A stretch of 64,000 nucleotides of DNA from Promethearchaeota archaeon. GTDB lineage: Archaea > Asgardarchaeota > Lokiarchaeia > Sigyniarchaeales > SOKP01. The notes beneath the pieces are model-generated. The model had not been told where the DNA came from, did no database searches, and saw only the letters and a program-made list of their open reading frames with translations. Positions 53,452-63,043 of this stretch are shown here, one piece after another. The translations under genes were made by a program, and so were the position numbers. The DNA is taken from positions 206,554-270,553 of the forward strand of contig JAEOUA010000001.1 in NCBI GenBank assembly GCA_016839555.1, in the 5' to 3' direction. How positions within the stretch are numbered: position 1 is the stretch's first letter; each line of letters begins with the position of its first letter.

Positions 53452-54759
53452 ATGGAAAAATACAAAAAATCTGGGAATAGCGATACAAAGATTTCTAAAA
53501 TCATACAAAATATGGAATATGATAAACGTATTTTATATGCCCTTGAGAATATAGGTCCTCAAAGATTTTCTGATTTAAATGAGATTTGTGAGATGAGTAA
53601 ATCAAGTTTGTCAAAATACTTAAAACTTCATCTTCAAGAGCAAAATATTGAAAAAAAAATCCATAATAAAGCTCCCCATTACTTCTTAACAGGAAAAGGA
53701 AGAGAAACACTCAATGAAGATCGTTCCAATTCAGAAGAGTATTTATTTTATATAAATGAGATTAAGAGTACCTATATCCAATCAACTGACTTGATTGAAT
53801 TTTACAGAAAAATAGGAATAGAGGAATCAATTCTTTTCCAAATTTTAGGAATAATTAATAAAATTGGCAATAAATTTTTTCAAATGAATCAAAACCGGGA
53901 ACTCTTTCTCGCTTTATTTTATATTTTTCTAAATTCGGTTTTAACTCGAGAATATAAATTTGAAATAAAGGAATTTTGTAAATATTATAATGTAAAACAA
54001 TTAAGAATTGATTTTCATGTGGATAAGATAATGTCTAGTAAATGCGGTTTTTTTATGTTTACTCGAGACGAGGATGTATTTTTTTTCCATAGAGATGATA
54101 TTTTGGGGACAGTCACATTACGATTAATAAAGAACCAATTAATAGAAGAAGTAAATCATATTAGCCTAAAAGGATATCGAGATATTTATGATTTAGACCA
54201 AATGGCAGAAATTATTGCTAAACAATTAATTAGGATGGATTTAATTTGGGATAAAATTGTCGAACCGTTTGAAATGCTTATTGAGAAAATGATTATCAAA
54301 ATGGCTTTAGATATGGGTTTCTCAAAAACATTTTTAATGGATGTTGTTGTCCAGTCCGAAAAATTATCTAAATCTGAGGGAGGAATAAATTCTTTAGTTA
54401 ATATTATCAAAGGATCTGAAAAATATGAGGATTTAAATATTGTTTCCATCTCGGCATCGACTCAAAGAAAATTAGACGAAGTTCTTGATAAAATAGAAGG
54501 ATTTTGCCCAAATTGCGGTAAATCAATTTTAAAAAGAGATACAAAGAAAATATGTACCAGATGCAAAGAAAGATTCGAACCTCAAGAACTATTAAAAAGC
54601 ATAGATAAAGCTAATGAAGCAAGTTTGAAATATAAAAAACAAATATTAAAAGAAGAGGAATTAATTATTTGTCCTAATCCAGAATGTGAAGCAAAAGTCT
54701 CACCCAGTTGGGAATATTGTCCCGTTTGCCACTCTAAGATTAAAAAAGACAATCATTAA
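53452..54759 (+). CDS. winged-helix protein with C-terminal zinc ribbons
   Basis: 435 residues. Residues about 25-95 form a winged helix (RILYALENIGPQRFSDLNEI, SKSSLSKYLKLH) with a charged wing. A long helical middle domain follows, then two zinc-binding stretches: CPNCGK/CTRCKE and CPNPECEAK/CPVCHSK near the C-terminus. A transcription regulator or nucleic-acid-binding adaptor is likely; no ligand domain is recognised. Located between LigA and PolX but read alone, so a link to repair is only positional. Confidence 0.65.
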   Translation: MEKYKKSGNSDTKISKIIQNMEYDKRILYALENIGPQRFSDLNEICEMSKSSLSKYLKLHLQEQNIEKKIHNKAPHYFLTGKGRETLNEDRSNSEEYLFYINEIKSTYIQSTDLIEFYRKIGIEESILFQILGIINKIGNKFFQMNQNRELFLALFYIFLNSVLTREYKFEIKEFCKYYNVKQLRIDFHVDKIMSSKCGFFMFTRDEDVFFFHRDDILGTVTLRLIKNQLIEEVNHISLKGYRDIYDLDQMAEIIAKQLIRMDLIWDKIVEPFEMLIEKMIIKMALDMGFSKTFLMDVVVQSEKLSKSEGGINSLVNIIKGSEKYEDLNIVSISASTQRKLDEVLDKIEGFCPNCGKSILKRDTKKICTRCKERFEPQELLKSIDKANEASLKYKKQILKEEELIICPNPECEAKVSPSWEYCPVCHSKIKKDNH

Positions 54760-54969
54760 ACCTGATTAATTAATTTTATTTCCGGTTTTATAGATTAAGG
54801 ACCTGCTTATAATCTCTAAAGATTGCTTTTTATATTAATTTAAATTGTACCAATAAATTAAATAAACTATAAATTGAAGATTAAAAATTAAGCTCTGTTT
54901 ATAATTATTTGAGAAGTATTAATGTAAAAACTTTCAAAATTAAAATTTAAAAATATATAATGATTTTTT

Positions 54970-56685
54970 ATGAGATCTGTTTTAAATAAAAAAGTTGCGG
55001 ATATATTATTTGAGATTGCTGATTTACTTGAATTAAAGGGCGTTCAATTTAAACCACGAGCATATAGAAGAGCTGCACAAAATATAAATAATTTTTCAGA
55101 AGATATTACAATCTTTTATGAAAATGAAAATTTAGAAGATATAGAAGGTGTTGGTAAGAGTATTGCCTTAAAAATAAAGGAAATTATAGAAACCGGCTCA
55201 CTTAAATATTTAAAAGAGTTACGGCAAGAATTTCCTCAGGGTTTACAAGAAATGATGGATATCCAAGGATTAGGACCAAAATCCCTAATGAAATTATATA
55301 ATGAACTTAATATTCAAAATATAGATGAGCTAGAAAAGGCAGCTAAAAACCAAAAAATTCGGAGTATCGAGGGATTTGGAGAAAAGTCTGAGGAAAATAT
55401 TCTAAAAAATATTGAAATGTATAAAAAATATCAAGAAAGGTTTTTATTGGGAGATATTTTACCTATTGCTGAAAATATTGAAAAAAAATTAGCTAATCTT
55501 AAAGAAGTGAAACGAATTGATCTAGCAGGATCAATTCGCCGTAAAAAAGAAACTATTGGAGATGTGGATATTTTAATTATCTCACCTAACCCCAATAAAG
55601 TAATGGATTTTTTCACAGAACTCGAGGAGGCAAAAAGAGTGGTCTCTAAAGGACATACACGGAGCACTATAATTACAGTAGAAAATTTACAAGTTGATTT
55701 AAGAGTCGTTGAGAAAGAGAGCTATGGATCAGCTTTGCAATATTTTACGGGTTCAAAAGAACATAATATAAAACTTCGAAGCATAGCCTTAAAAAAGAAC
55801 TGGAAATTGAGCGAATATGGATTAATAGATAAAGATTTAACAGAGACTATAGCAAGCGAAAACGAAGCAGATATTTATAAGGCTTTAGGATTAGATTATA
55901 TAGAACCCGAATTGAGAGAAGATCGAGGGGAAATTGAGGCAGCTCAGGAAGGAAAACTTCCTACTCTTATCAAATTGGATGATATAAAAGGAGATTTACA
56001 TATGCATACCAAATGGAGTGAAGGTTCTAATACAATTGAGGAAATGGCTCAAGCAGCAAAAGAGATAGGATATCAATATATAGCTATATGTGATCATGCT
56101 GAGACTTTACAAGTAGCAAGTGGACTTTCTTCTAAAGAGATTCGAGAACAAATGAATGAAATTGATGAAATTAATAAAAAAGTAGAAGGAATTACGATTT
56201 TATCAGGGATAGAAGCAAATATAGATGCTGAAGGAAAATTAGACGTAAAAAATGAGGTTTTAAAAGATTTAGATATTGTAGTTGCAAGTATTCACTCGGG
56301 ATTTAAAAACTCCGAAGAAATTATGACTACTCGCATTTTAAATGCTATGCATAATGATTATGTTAATATTATAGGGCATCCCACAGGAAGATTGCTTAAT
56401 AAAAGAGAACCTTATGAGGTAAATTTATCTAAAATATTTGAAACTGCTGCTGATCTCGGAATATTTTTAGAATTGAATGCTTTTCCAGATCGCTTAGACC
56501 TAAGCGATGTAAATTGCCGAGCGGCGAAAGATAATGATATATTGATCACTATTAATACCGATTCTCATCATAAAGATCATTTAAGATATATGAAATACGG
56601 AATAGCGACTGCCAGGAGAGGATGGCTTGAAAAAAAAGATGTCGCAAATACATTGATTTTAAAAGAATTAAAAAAATTACTCTAA
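54970..56685 (+). CDS. polX: family X DNA polymerase with PHP domain
   Basis: 571 residues. HhH-rich N-terminus (DIEGVGKSIALKIKEII, DIQGLGPKSL), nucleotidyltransferase core with GSIRRKKETIGDVDILI near residue 187 and LQVDLRVV near 240 for the catalytic aspartates, then a PHP domain from about 342 (DLHMHTKWSEG, AICDHAETL, GHPTGRLL, NTDSHHKDHL) with metal ligands for exonuclease or AP-lyase-like activity. It fills short gaps in repair. Start at ATG 54970. ExoIII is convergent next door. Confidence 0.95.
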   Translation: MRSVLNKKVADILFEIADLLELKGVQFKPRAYRRAAQNINNFSEDITIFYENENLEDIEGVGKSIALKIKEIIETGSLKYLKELRQEFPQGLQEMMDIQGLGPKSLMKLYNELNIQNIDELEKAAKNQKIRSIEGFGEKSEENILKNIEMYKKYQERFLLGDILPIAENIEKKLANLKEVKRIDLAGSIRRKKETIGDVDILIISPNPNKVMDFFTELEEAKRVVSKGHTRSTIITVENLQVDLRVVEKESYGSALQYFTGSKEHNIKLRSIALKKNWKLSEYGLIDKDLTETIASENEADIYKALGLDYIEPELREDRGEIEAAQEGKLPTLIKLDDIKGDLHMHTKWSEGSNTIEEMAQAAKEIGYQYIAICDHAETLQVASGLSSKEIREQMNEIDEINKKVEGITILSGIEANIDAEGKLDVKNEVLKDLDIVVASIHSGFKNSEEIMTTRILNAMHNDYVNIIGHPTGRLLNKREPYEVNLSKIFETAADLGIFLELNAFPDRLDLSDVNCRAAKDNDILITINTDSHHKDHLRYMKYGIATARRGWLEKKDVANTLILKELKKLL

Positions 56686-56715
56686 ACACAATTTCTGAGT
56701 TTATTATGAATAAAA

Positions 56716-57486
56716 TTAAGAGTTATTTTCAATCTTAATCCCAATTGGGCAATGATCTGATCCGATAATCTCTTCTAATCGATAACTATCCTTTACCTTA
56801 TCTTTTATTTCTTTATTTATTATAAAATAGTCGATTCTCCATCCAATATTTTTTTCTCTAGCATTATAGCGATAAGTCCAATAAGTATATTTCCCCCCTT
56901 CTTGTTCAAATTCTCTGAACGTATCTACATATCCCTTCTTTAAAAATCTTGAAAACCATTCTCTTTCTTCAATGGTAAAACCTGCATTCTGTTGATTACC
57001 ATCTGGATTTGCCAAATCCTTTTCCTTATGGGCAACATTAAAATCTCCCCCAATTATAACAGCTTTCTCTTCTCTTAATTGCTCGCAAAAATGAAGAAAT
57101 TCTTTATTAAACCATATTTTAAAATCCAGTCTTTTTAAATTTCTTCCCGCATTAGGAAAATAAACATTAATAACATAATAATTTTGAAATTCTAAAGTCA
57201 TTAATCTCCCTTCATCATCGAACTTTTTAATTCCCAGTCCTTTTTGAACAGATAATGGTTCTTTTTTAGAAAAAGTTAATATTCCACTATATCCTTTTTT
57301 ATTTTTTGAAGAACACCAATAAACATCATATTCATCAACATCACTTAAATTATCTTTTGCGTCCTCTTTTGTAGTTTTAGTCTCTTGAAATAGATATACA
57401 TCCGCTTTTTGTTCTTTGATAAATTCTATTAATCCCTTCTGAACGCTTGCTTTAAGACCATTTATGTTCCATGATATTAGATTCAT
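56716..57486 (-). CDS. xth: exodeoxyribonuclease III / AP endonuclease
   Basis: 256 residues. ISWNINGLKASVQKG, catalytic Glu in YLFQETKTTK, IIGGDFNVAHKEKDLANPDG, WRIDYFIIN and late GSDHCPIGI are the full signature of ExoIII/APE1-type enzymes. It cuts DNA 5' to an abasic site and removes 3' blocks. It lies 30 bp from the convergent PolX gene; LigA is 3.7 kb further. Together they could provide most of base excision repair after glycosylase action. Confidence 0.95.
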   Translation of the reverse strand: MNLISWNINGLKASVQKGLIEFIKEQKADVYLFQETKTTKEDAKDNLSDVDEYDVYWCSSKNKKGYSGILTFSKKEPLSVQKGLGIKKFDDEGRLMTLEFQNYYVINVYFPNAGRNLKRLDFKIWFNKEFLHFCEQLREEKAVIIGGDFNVAHKEKDLANPDGNQQNAGFTIEEREWFSRFLKKGYVDTFREFEQEGGKYTYWTYRYNAREKNIGWRIDYFIINKEIKDKVKDSYRLEEIIGSDHCPIGIKIENNS

Positions 57487-57530
57487 AAATTAATATCCTT
57501 CTTTTATTATAATTTAAAAAAAGTCCTATA

Positions 57531-57544
57531 ACTTATATAAATAG
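57531..57544 (-). promoter_or_regulatory. TATA-like box of the ExoIII gene
   Basis: On the minus strand ctatttatataagt lies about 45-58 nt before the ATG at 57486, a plausible TATA box. It follows the stop of the M50-like fragment, so ExoIII has its own promoter. Confidence 0.45.
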
Positions 57545-57562
57545 TTTTATGAACAAAACTAT

Positions 57563-57883
57563 CTATGAAAACCATAATAAGTCAGATCTCGGAGTTTTGG
57601 GTTCTTCTTCGATATTTGAAACACCACCAAACATATACAATTCAATATCCGATACTTTTAATCCATGCCTTAATGATACTATTGAGTGCATTAATTCGTG
57701 CACCATTATTGAGCCCAGGATAATAAAACCATTAATTAATCCAATGATAATAAAATTTATTATATCAGAATTTCCAGTAACAGCGTAATACAATTGCGCG
57801 GCGTAAAAACCTACTAATCCAACAATTATTAACGTAGATAAATGTAATTTTAACTCAATTCCTTTAACTGTACCAATTTTCAT
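57563..57883 (-). pseudogene. truncated M50/site-2-protease-like membrane protein
   Basis: 106 residues with an N-terminal strand, two membrane helices and the zinc-protease motif IMVHELMHSIVSLRHG, then IELYMFGGVSNIEEEPKTP as in M50 family proteins. Normal members continue for a further 200-270 residues with a second metal motif; here the frame ends nine residues after TPRS and the ExoIII promoter follows. It is therefore a fragment, probably inactive. Confidence 0.65.
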
Positions 57884-58480
57884 CTATATAATTTCACCCA
57901 ATTTTATATTTAAAAATATATAATCACTTTCCGAAAAATTCGAAAATTGATTACTAAATTAATTTATTCTTTTACAATTTCAAAAAAAATTTTCAAATAT
58001 TAATAAATATGGTCTAAAATTTATAGAATAAGTGAATAGTTCAATTATTTTTTAAAACTATAAAAGGATTCTTTTTTTTAATTTATTCAAAAAAATCCTT
58101 ATACTAGAAATTTTGTTAAGAAAATTTTAATTCTTAATCCAACAATTTTTCGTTATAATAAATAGAATTTTTGACTTGAAATTAATTATGCCTTATTTTT
58201 CCTTTAATATCTTATTTCAATTAAATGCGTGATTTTATTTTTAATAATTTAAAAAACTAATAATTAAAAAAATAGATTATATATTTAAGAATAAATAAAA
58301 ATAAACCCCTAAATTTAAGAAAAAAGATACCCAAAGATCATATAAGAAAATATACTTAATTGTATATTGATAACAAAGATATTCATATTATAAGAAGTGA
58401 ATATAAAACACATATCTCAATATATAATAATATATATAATAATTAAATAAAAGGTAAAGATAAAATATTTTTGAATTCAA
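57884..58480. other. intergenic, very AT-rich
   Basis: 597 bp with no ORF, RNA gene or clear repeat. The part at 58380-58450 is dense in TA steps and must hold the promoter of the ArsR-like gene. Confidence 0.4.
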
Positions 58481-58816
58481 ATGGATAATCTAACTGATGA
58501 AGTGGTTAATTTACTCAAAGTTTTATCAGATTACACGCGTCTGAATATTTTAGAATTATTAAAAGATAATAAAATGTATGCCAACTCGATTCAAAAAAAA
58601 CTTAAGAAGAGCCAGAGTACGATTAGTCAGCAATTAGGGATTCTCCTCAATGCGGATATTATTACATATGAGAAGAAAGGAAAAAAGAATTTGTATTCAA
58701 TAAAGAACCCTCAGATATTAAAAATATTAGCATCAGTTCAAAGATACATCCTTAACCAGAAGAAAGAAAAATTGAAAACTATTGCAGATTTTGACATATA
58801 CGATACGCTATTTTAA
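58481..58816 (+). CDS. ArsR-family winged-helix regulator
   Basis: 111 residues. LKVLSDYTRLNILELLKDNK, then QKKLKKSQSTISQQLGILLN and a basic wing (YEKKGKKNLYSIKNPQ) fit ArsR/SmtB-like dimers. No cysteine cluster is present, so it senses something other than thiol-bound metal, or acts as a constitutive regulator. The target is unknown; neighbours give no hint. Confidence 0.85.
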   Translation: MDNLTDEVVNLLKVLSDYTRLNILELLKDNKMYANSIQKKLKKSQSTISQQLGILLNADIITYEKKGKKNLYSIKNPQILKILASVQRYILNQKKEKLKTIADFDIYDTLF

Positions 58817-58885
58817 AATAAATAATTTATCTATTTCTATTTTTTATCTTTAATCAAACCATATGAAATATGTTCTTTTTAAATA

Positions 58886-59692
58886 TTATATCCCTTTATT
58901 AAATTCAAATTTGATTAGCTGGGATAATTCTATTAAACAGTCTTCAAGCAGGTTAACTCGTTTTATCCATTCTTCTTGAGATTGAAATTCTAAAAGCCAT
59001 TGTTGATATCCTAAGGATTTAATTTCGTTCTCATACTGATCTGCTGTTTCCCATTCCAGTCCTTCTACTTCAATGTAATCGGCGGAACGCGCCCATTTCC
59101 AGAATAAAATTGGCCATGTTCCGTAGAAACCTGTTTTAGTGACATGTTCAATGGTAAGAATTTTTTCTGCTAACCTTTTATTAATTATATAGCAGACTGA
59201 AATAATATCTTTAATCCCAGAAAAATCTAATATTTTGGATGCTATTTTATTTACAATACCCTCTGTATAGGTTTGAGTAGGAGGATGAGATGCAAATGCC
59301 CTCTTTGTTCGCCCAATATGATAATATTCTTGATTTTCATATTTTAAAAAAAGTTGTTTTAGCTCATTTGGATAATTATCAAACCAATGTAAAAATCTGT
59401 CTAAATCAGAATAAAATATCCTCTCCCTAATAGGATTTTGTATTATATCAATCGAATTCTTTAAAGCTTCCTTATATGTATCTATTTGTCTCATAGATGG
59501 CGAGGAAATCAATTTAAAATCATTAGTTTCCAGTAAATCTATAATTTTTTTATTTGTTTCAGGAGTATAACAAATGATTTTTTGAATGAATAAATTATGA
59601 ATCTTAGGAAAAACTTTCTTTATCAGATTTTCTAACCGCTTGTTTGGATCATTTAAGGTTGATGCAAGAATGAATTGGTTTGAATTCGCCAT
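58886..59692 (-). CDS. possible GT-A glycosyltransferase-like protein
   Basis: 268 residues. An N-terminal Rossmann-like half (FILASTLNDPNKRLENLIKK, LFIQKIICYTPE) is followed by IFYSDLDRFLHWFDNYPNEL with a DxD-like YSDLDR (94-99), then EYYHIGRTKRAFASHPPTQ. This looks like a small GT-A or nucleotide-sugar-binding protein. C-terminal half is helical and tryptophan-rich. Assignment is tentative; an unknown enzyme is equally possible. Next upstream gene is NadA. Confidence 0.45.
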   Translation of the reverse strand: MANSNQFILASTLNDPNKRLENLIKKVFPKIHNLFIQKIICYTPETNKKIIDLLETNDFKLISSPSMRQIDTYKEALKNSIDIIQNPIRERIFYSDLDRFLHWFDNYPNELKQLFLKYENQEYYHIGRTKRAFASHPPTQTYTEGIVNKIASKILDFSGIKDIISVCYIINKRLAEKILTIEHVTKTGFYGTWPILFWKWARSADYIEVEGLEWETADQYENEIKSLGYQQWLLEFQSQEEWIKRVNLLEDCLIELSQLIKFEFNKGI

Positions 59693-59743
59693 ACTTATTC
59701 CTTCACATTTCAGTTATTTTTCATTAATATATGAAAATATTTA

Positions 59744-60721
59744 TTATTTGGAATATTGAAGCATTTTATTAATAGGATTTAACGCTCGTTGAGCAATCTC
59801 TTCGGGAACTTTCACCTCATATTCTACAAGCTTTTTAGATTTATTTTTATCTAGAAGTTTTAATATTTTTTCTATTGTTTGAAGCTTGTTTTTCTTCATA
59901 TCTTTACATATGAGGTTTTGAGATGGTAAATAGAATTTATTATTGGGAAAATCTGCCGCTAATCTGTCAAGAAGCCCTTTTTCTGTTCCAATTATGAAGT
60001 CTTTATAATTCTTATAATTTTTTTTTACATAATTATACATCCCTGCTGTAGAGCCAATAAAATCGGCATAATCCCTCACTTCTTGAATACATTCTGGATG
60101 AACTAACACTTTTGAGTTTGGATGAGCATTATGAGTGAATTTAACTTTATCTAACGTTAAATGTGAATGTACGTAACAATGCCCATCTCCCGGAATTTTA
60201 ATAATCTTTACTCCTGATTTCTCTTCAGCATATTCCGCTAAATTATTATCTGGTCCAAATAACACTTCATTTACATTAAATTCTTCTTTAATTCTTTTCA
60301 CAATGTAAACAGAATTAGAAGAGGTACAGCAAACATCTGATTCTGCCTTAACTGCCGCTGTAGTATTAACATATGTTACAACTGGAAGCTCGGGATATGC
60401 TCTTCTAAACTCTTTAACAATATTCGGATTTAAAAAATTAGCTAATGGACAACATGCTTCTTTCTCGGGAACCAATATATGTTTATCTTGGTTTAAAATA
60501 GAAGCAGTTTCAGCCATAAATAATACCCCAGCAAAGATGATATATTTTGTTTTTGTTTTTCTATTAGCTATTTGAGATAAACCCAGTGAATCTCCTAAAT
60601 AATCCGCGATTTCTTGGATTTCTATATCTTGATAATAATGAGCTAAAATTGTAACATCATTATTTTCTTTCAATCTAACTATATTTTTTTGTAATTCTTT
60701 AATAGACATGCTAAATTGCAT
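59744..60721 (-). CDS. nadA: quinolinate synthase
   Basis: 325 residues. Three-domain NadA pattern with VTILAHYYQDIEIQEIADYL, FAGVLFMAETASILN, PEKEACCPLAN, AESDVCCTSSNSV, FGPDNNLAEY, VHPECIQEVRDYAD and GTEKGLLDRL. Cysteines for the single 4Fe-4S cluster are visible. It makes quinolinate from iminoaspartate and dihydroxyacetone phosphate for NAD. Neither NadB/aspartate dehydrogenase nor NadC is in the window. A Met five codons in is an alternative start. Confidence 0.95.
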   Translation of the reverse strand: MQFSMSIKELQKNIVRLKENNDVTILAHYYQDIEIQEIADYLGDSLGLSQIANRKTKTKYIIFAGVLFMAETASILNQDKHILVPEKEACCPLANFLNPNIVKEFRRAYPELPVVTYVNTTAAVKAESDVCCTSSNSVYIVKRIKEEFNVNEVLFGPDNNLAEYAEEKSGVKIIKIPGDGHCYVHSHLTLDKVKFTHNAHPNSKVLVHPECIQEVRDYADFIGSTAGMYNYVKKNYKNYKDFIIGTEKGLLDRLAADFPNNKFYLPSQNLICKDMKKNKLQTIEKILKLLDKNKSKKLVEYEVKVPEEIAQRALNPINKMLQYSK

Positions 60722-60891
60722 CTTTTTTAAATGGTTTTAAATAGAAAAATAATTTGCTACTTTTTAAAGCATTCAATAATAATTTTAACTTACTCAAACT
60801 AATTTAATTTCGATTAAAAATTTTATATTACTATATAATAAATTAAACTCGGATGATCTGGATCTAAATCTCCCAAAGAAATATTCCTTAA

Positions 60892-62109
60892 TTAAATAAG
60901 GTGATATTTTTCAGCAATTTCGAGGAACACTTGGGTAAAATATTTCACTTGATCCCAACTGAGATTAAATGTATTAAATTTTATCTCTTTTGAAATTCCT
61001 GGTAATAATCCCAGAATACCGCGCTCTTTAAATTCCTCTCTAAGGAAAAATCCTCTTCTTGAATGCGTTTCCGCCACTTTTTCAAAACAAGGCGTTTCTA
61101 TATTTGTTAAAGGATGTTTTTTAGGTAATTTTCCTAATACTTTTAAATCTTTAATTTTTTGGATATTATCTATGACATAATTCGCTTTTTCAGCTTCTTG
61201 TTTCACATATTTTTCTTGAGTGCGTTTCACGATTGTTGGAAAACTTGCCATTAAAGTAATTAACGGGGCTCCATAAACTGGAGGACAGCCCATAAATGTA
61301 CAAATTTTATTTGGAAATGACTTATTAGTGAGGTTTCCTTCGATTTTGGAATGAACCATCACATCATCATAATATTTATCTTTAAATCCTAACAGGCCAA
61401 TAGGTCCTGAGGCGGCCATAGATTTATGCCCACTACAAGCTAAAAAATCAATGTGAGATTTATTACAATCAATTGGTAGAATCCCTCCTGAATAAGCAGC
61501 ATTCAGTAAAAAAGGGATTTTAAATTCTTTACAAATTTCTCCTATTGGTTTAGGATTATTATAGTTTCCATATTTATAATCTACATGAGTTAAAACGACT
61601 AATAAGGGGAGTTCTCCTTCATCTTTTTGTAATTGCTCGATGGCGGCTCGAAAATCTTCACTCTTAAGCTCAAATTCGGGATAACCGGTATTTGGAACTT
61701 CTTTTACTCGTAAATTATTAGTTTCAATCGCTAAATAAGTTGTATAATGCGATAAGCTGTCTATTATTACTGTTTTTCTCTTAGGAAATTTTTCAGATAA
61801 AACCTTCATCGCAATCTGTTTAGATTTTCTGGCAGCTGCAGTAGGCATCACATTATCAATATTAAAATAAGTAGCCACATCCTTTAAGAAATCAACCACG
61901 GGAGGATTCTCAATTTTATCAATTCTTCCCTTAAGACAATTATCACAGAGACTATAACCGTCGCCATATGAAATTAATGATTTATATGCCTCTGGTGTTA
62001 AAATCCCACCTCTCTGAATGGGGTGGATATTAATAAATTCTTCATTTACCGTTCTGCTTAAATGAGCATATTTTTGTTTTAACTCATTATTGTATTTTAA
62101 ATCTGTCAA
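60892..62109 (-). CDS. pscS: Sep-tRNA:Cys-tRNA synthase
   Basis: 405 residues. FINIHPIQRGGILTPEAYKS, GDGYSLCDNCLKGRIDKIE, MPTAAARKSKQIAMKV, and PLP Lys in CSGHKSMAASGPIGLLG are hallmark SepCysS sequences. The enzyme converts phosphoseryl-tRNA-Cys to cysteinyl-tRNA-Cys with a sulfur donor, forming cysteine on tRNA. SepRS, which makes the substrate, is not in the window. DsrE-TusA at 42.4-43.0 kb might supply sulfur; that is inference. Length is slightly above the usual 370-390. Confidence 0.92.
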   Translation of the reverse strand: MTDLKYNNELKQKYAHLSRTVNEEFINIHPIQRGGILTPEAYKSLISYGDGYSLCDNCLKGRIDKIENPPVVDFLKDVATYFNIDNVMPTAAARKSKQIAMKVLSEKFPKRKTVIIDSLSHYTTYLAIETNNLRVKEVPNTGYPEFELKSEDFRAAIEQLQKDEGELPLLVVLTHVDYKYGNYNNPKPIGEICKEFKIPFLLNAAYSGGILPIDCNKSHIDFLACSGHKSMAASGPIGLLGFKDKYYDDVMVHSKIEGNLTNKSFPNKICTFMGCPPVYGAPLITLMASFPTIVKRTQEKYVKQEAEKANYVIDNIQKIKDLKVLGKLPKKHPLTNIETPCFEKVAETHSRRGFFLREEFKERGILGLLPGISKEIKFNTFNLSWDQVKYFTQVFLEIAEKYHLI

Positions 62110-62256
62110 ATCTTTCCAAAAATGTTTCTAATAGTTATTATTTAAAATAATCCATAAGATTTTAAAATAATTTTTATAATGGATTAAATATAAAAATTTA
62201 TTGAGTAAAATATCCAAAATTTATAAATTAAAAGAAAAAAAAATTATTAAATGGGA

Positions 62257-63036
62257 TTATTTTGGAAAAACTCTTCCATCAGGGTCGATTACTTCATGTA
62301 TTATTCTTAAATCTTCTTCTGTTGGTGGTGTAGTAGTTCCAATATCTTCTGAAATCTTAAATTTAAAACCGGTTGCTTTTATCACATCTTCAACCGTGAT
62401 ACCTGGATGAGTAGCAATTAATCTCATAACTTTAGTTTCGGGATCAAAATCAAATAAGCATAAATCAGTTATCACTTTAGAGGGACCCGTTCCCGGAGAT
62501 AATCCTTCTTCTTCACGAGCATTGGGACCATATAAATACCCCGGTGTAGTAATAAAATCTACTTTTTCCACAAATCTTCTTGGGCTATGGCGATCCATGA
62601 TTATTAACGTTTCCCATGCGAGTGATCCAAAGTCGTTTGCACCCCCTGAACCGGGAAATCTCACTTTGGGGATGTCATAATTATCACCAATCATGGTTGA
62701 ATTCAAATTTCCATATTTATCTATTTGGGCTCCGCCCAAAAAAGCATAGTCTATAAATCCTCTACGCATGGTATCCATTATATCTATTAGAGTAGTTGTG
62801 CATAATGCTTTATGGATCGTTCGTGAATCTCCTACAGATATAGGTAATGTTGGTAATTGTGGAGCAATTCCCCCTGCTTCAAAAAATATTACTAAATTTG
62901 GAGCATGAGTCTGTTGTGCCAGCATCGCAGCTACTAAAGGCAATCCGGTTCCAACCGCAACGGATTTACCATCTCCTAATTGTCTTGCAGCAACCACCGC
63001 CATTAATTCTCTTAATGTGTAATTTTTTTTCGCCAT
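62257..63036 (-). CDS. gctB: CoA-transferase subunit B (glutaconate CoA-transferase-like)
   Basis: 259 residues. Family I CoA-transferase beta subunit: AVGTGLPLVAAMLAQQTHAP, catalytic-type Glu53 in IFFEAGGIAP (GctB has Glu54), FLGGAQIDKYGNLNSTMIGD, and GSGGANDFGSLAWETLII. It moves CoA between acyl groups together with subunit A, which ends 7 nt upstream; the GAGGTGA Shine-Dalgarno of this gene overlaps the end of subunit A. The acyl substrate is not certain; glutaconate-like or other dicarboxylic and short-chain acids are possible. Confidence 0.88.
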   Translation of the reverse strand: MAKKNYTLRELMAVVAARQLGDGKSVAVGTGLPLVAAMLAQQTHAPNLVIFFEAGGIAPQLPTLPISVGDSRTIHKALCTTTLIDIMDTMRRGFIDYAFLGGAQIDKYGNLNSTMIGDNYDIPKVRFPGSGGANDFGSLAWETLIIMDRHSPRRFVEKVDFITTPGYLYGPNAREEEGLSPGTGPSKVITDLCLFDFDPETKVMRLIATHPGITVEDVIKATGFKFKISEDIGTTTPPTEEDLRIIHEVIDPDGRVFPK

Positions 63037-63043
63037 TTTTTAC

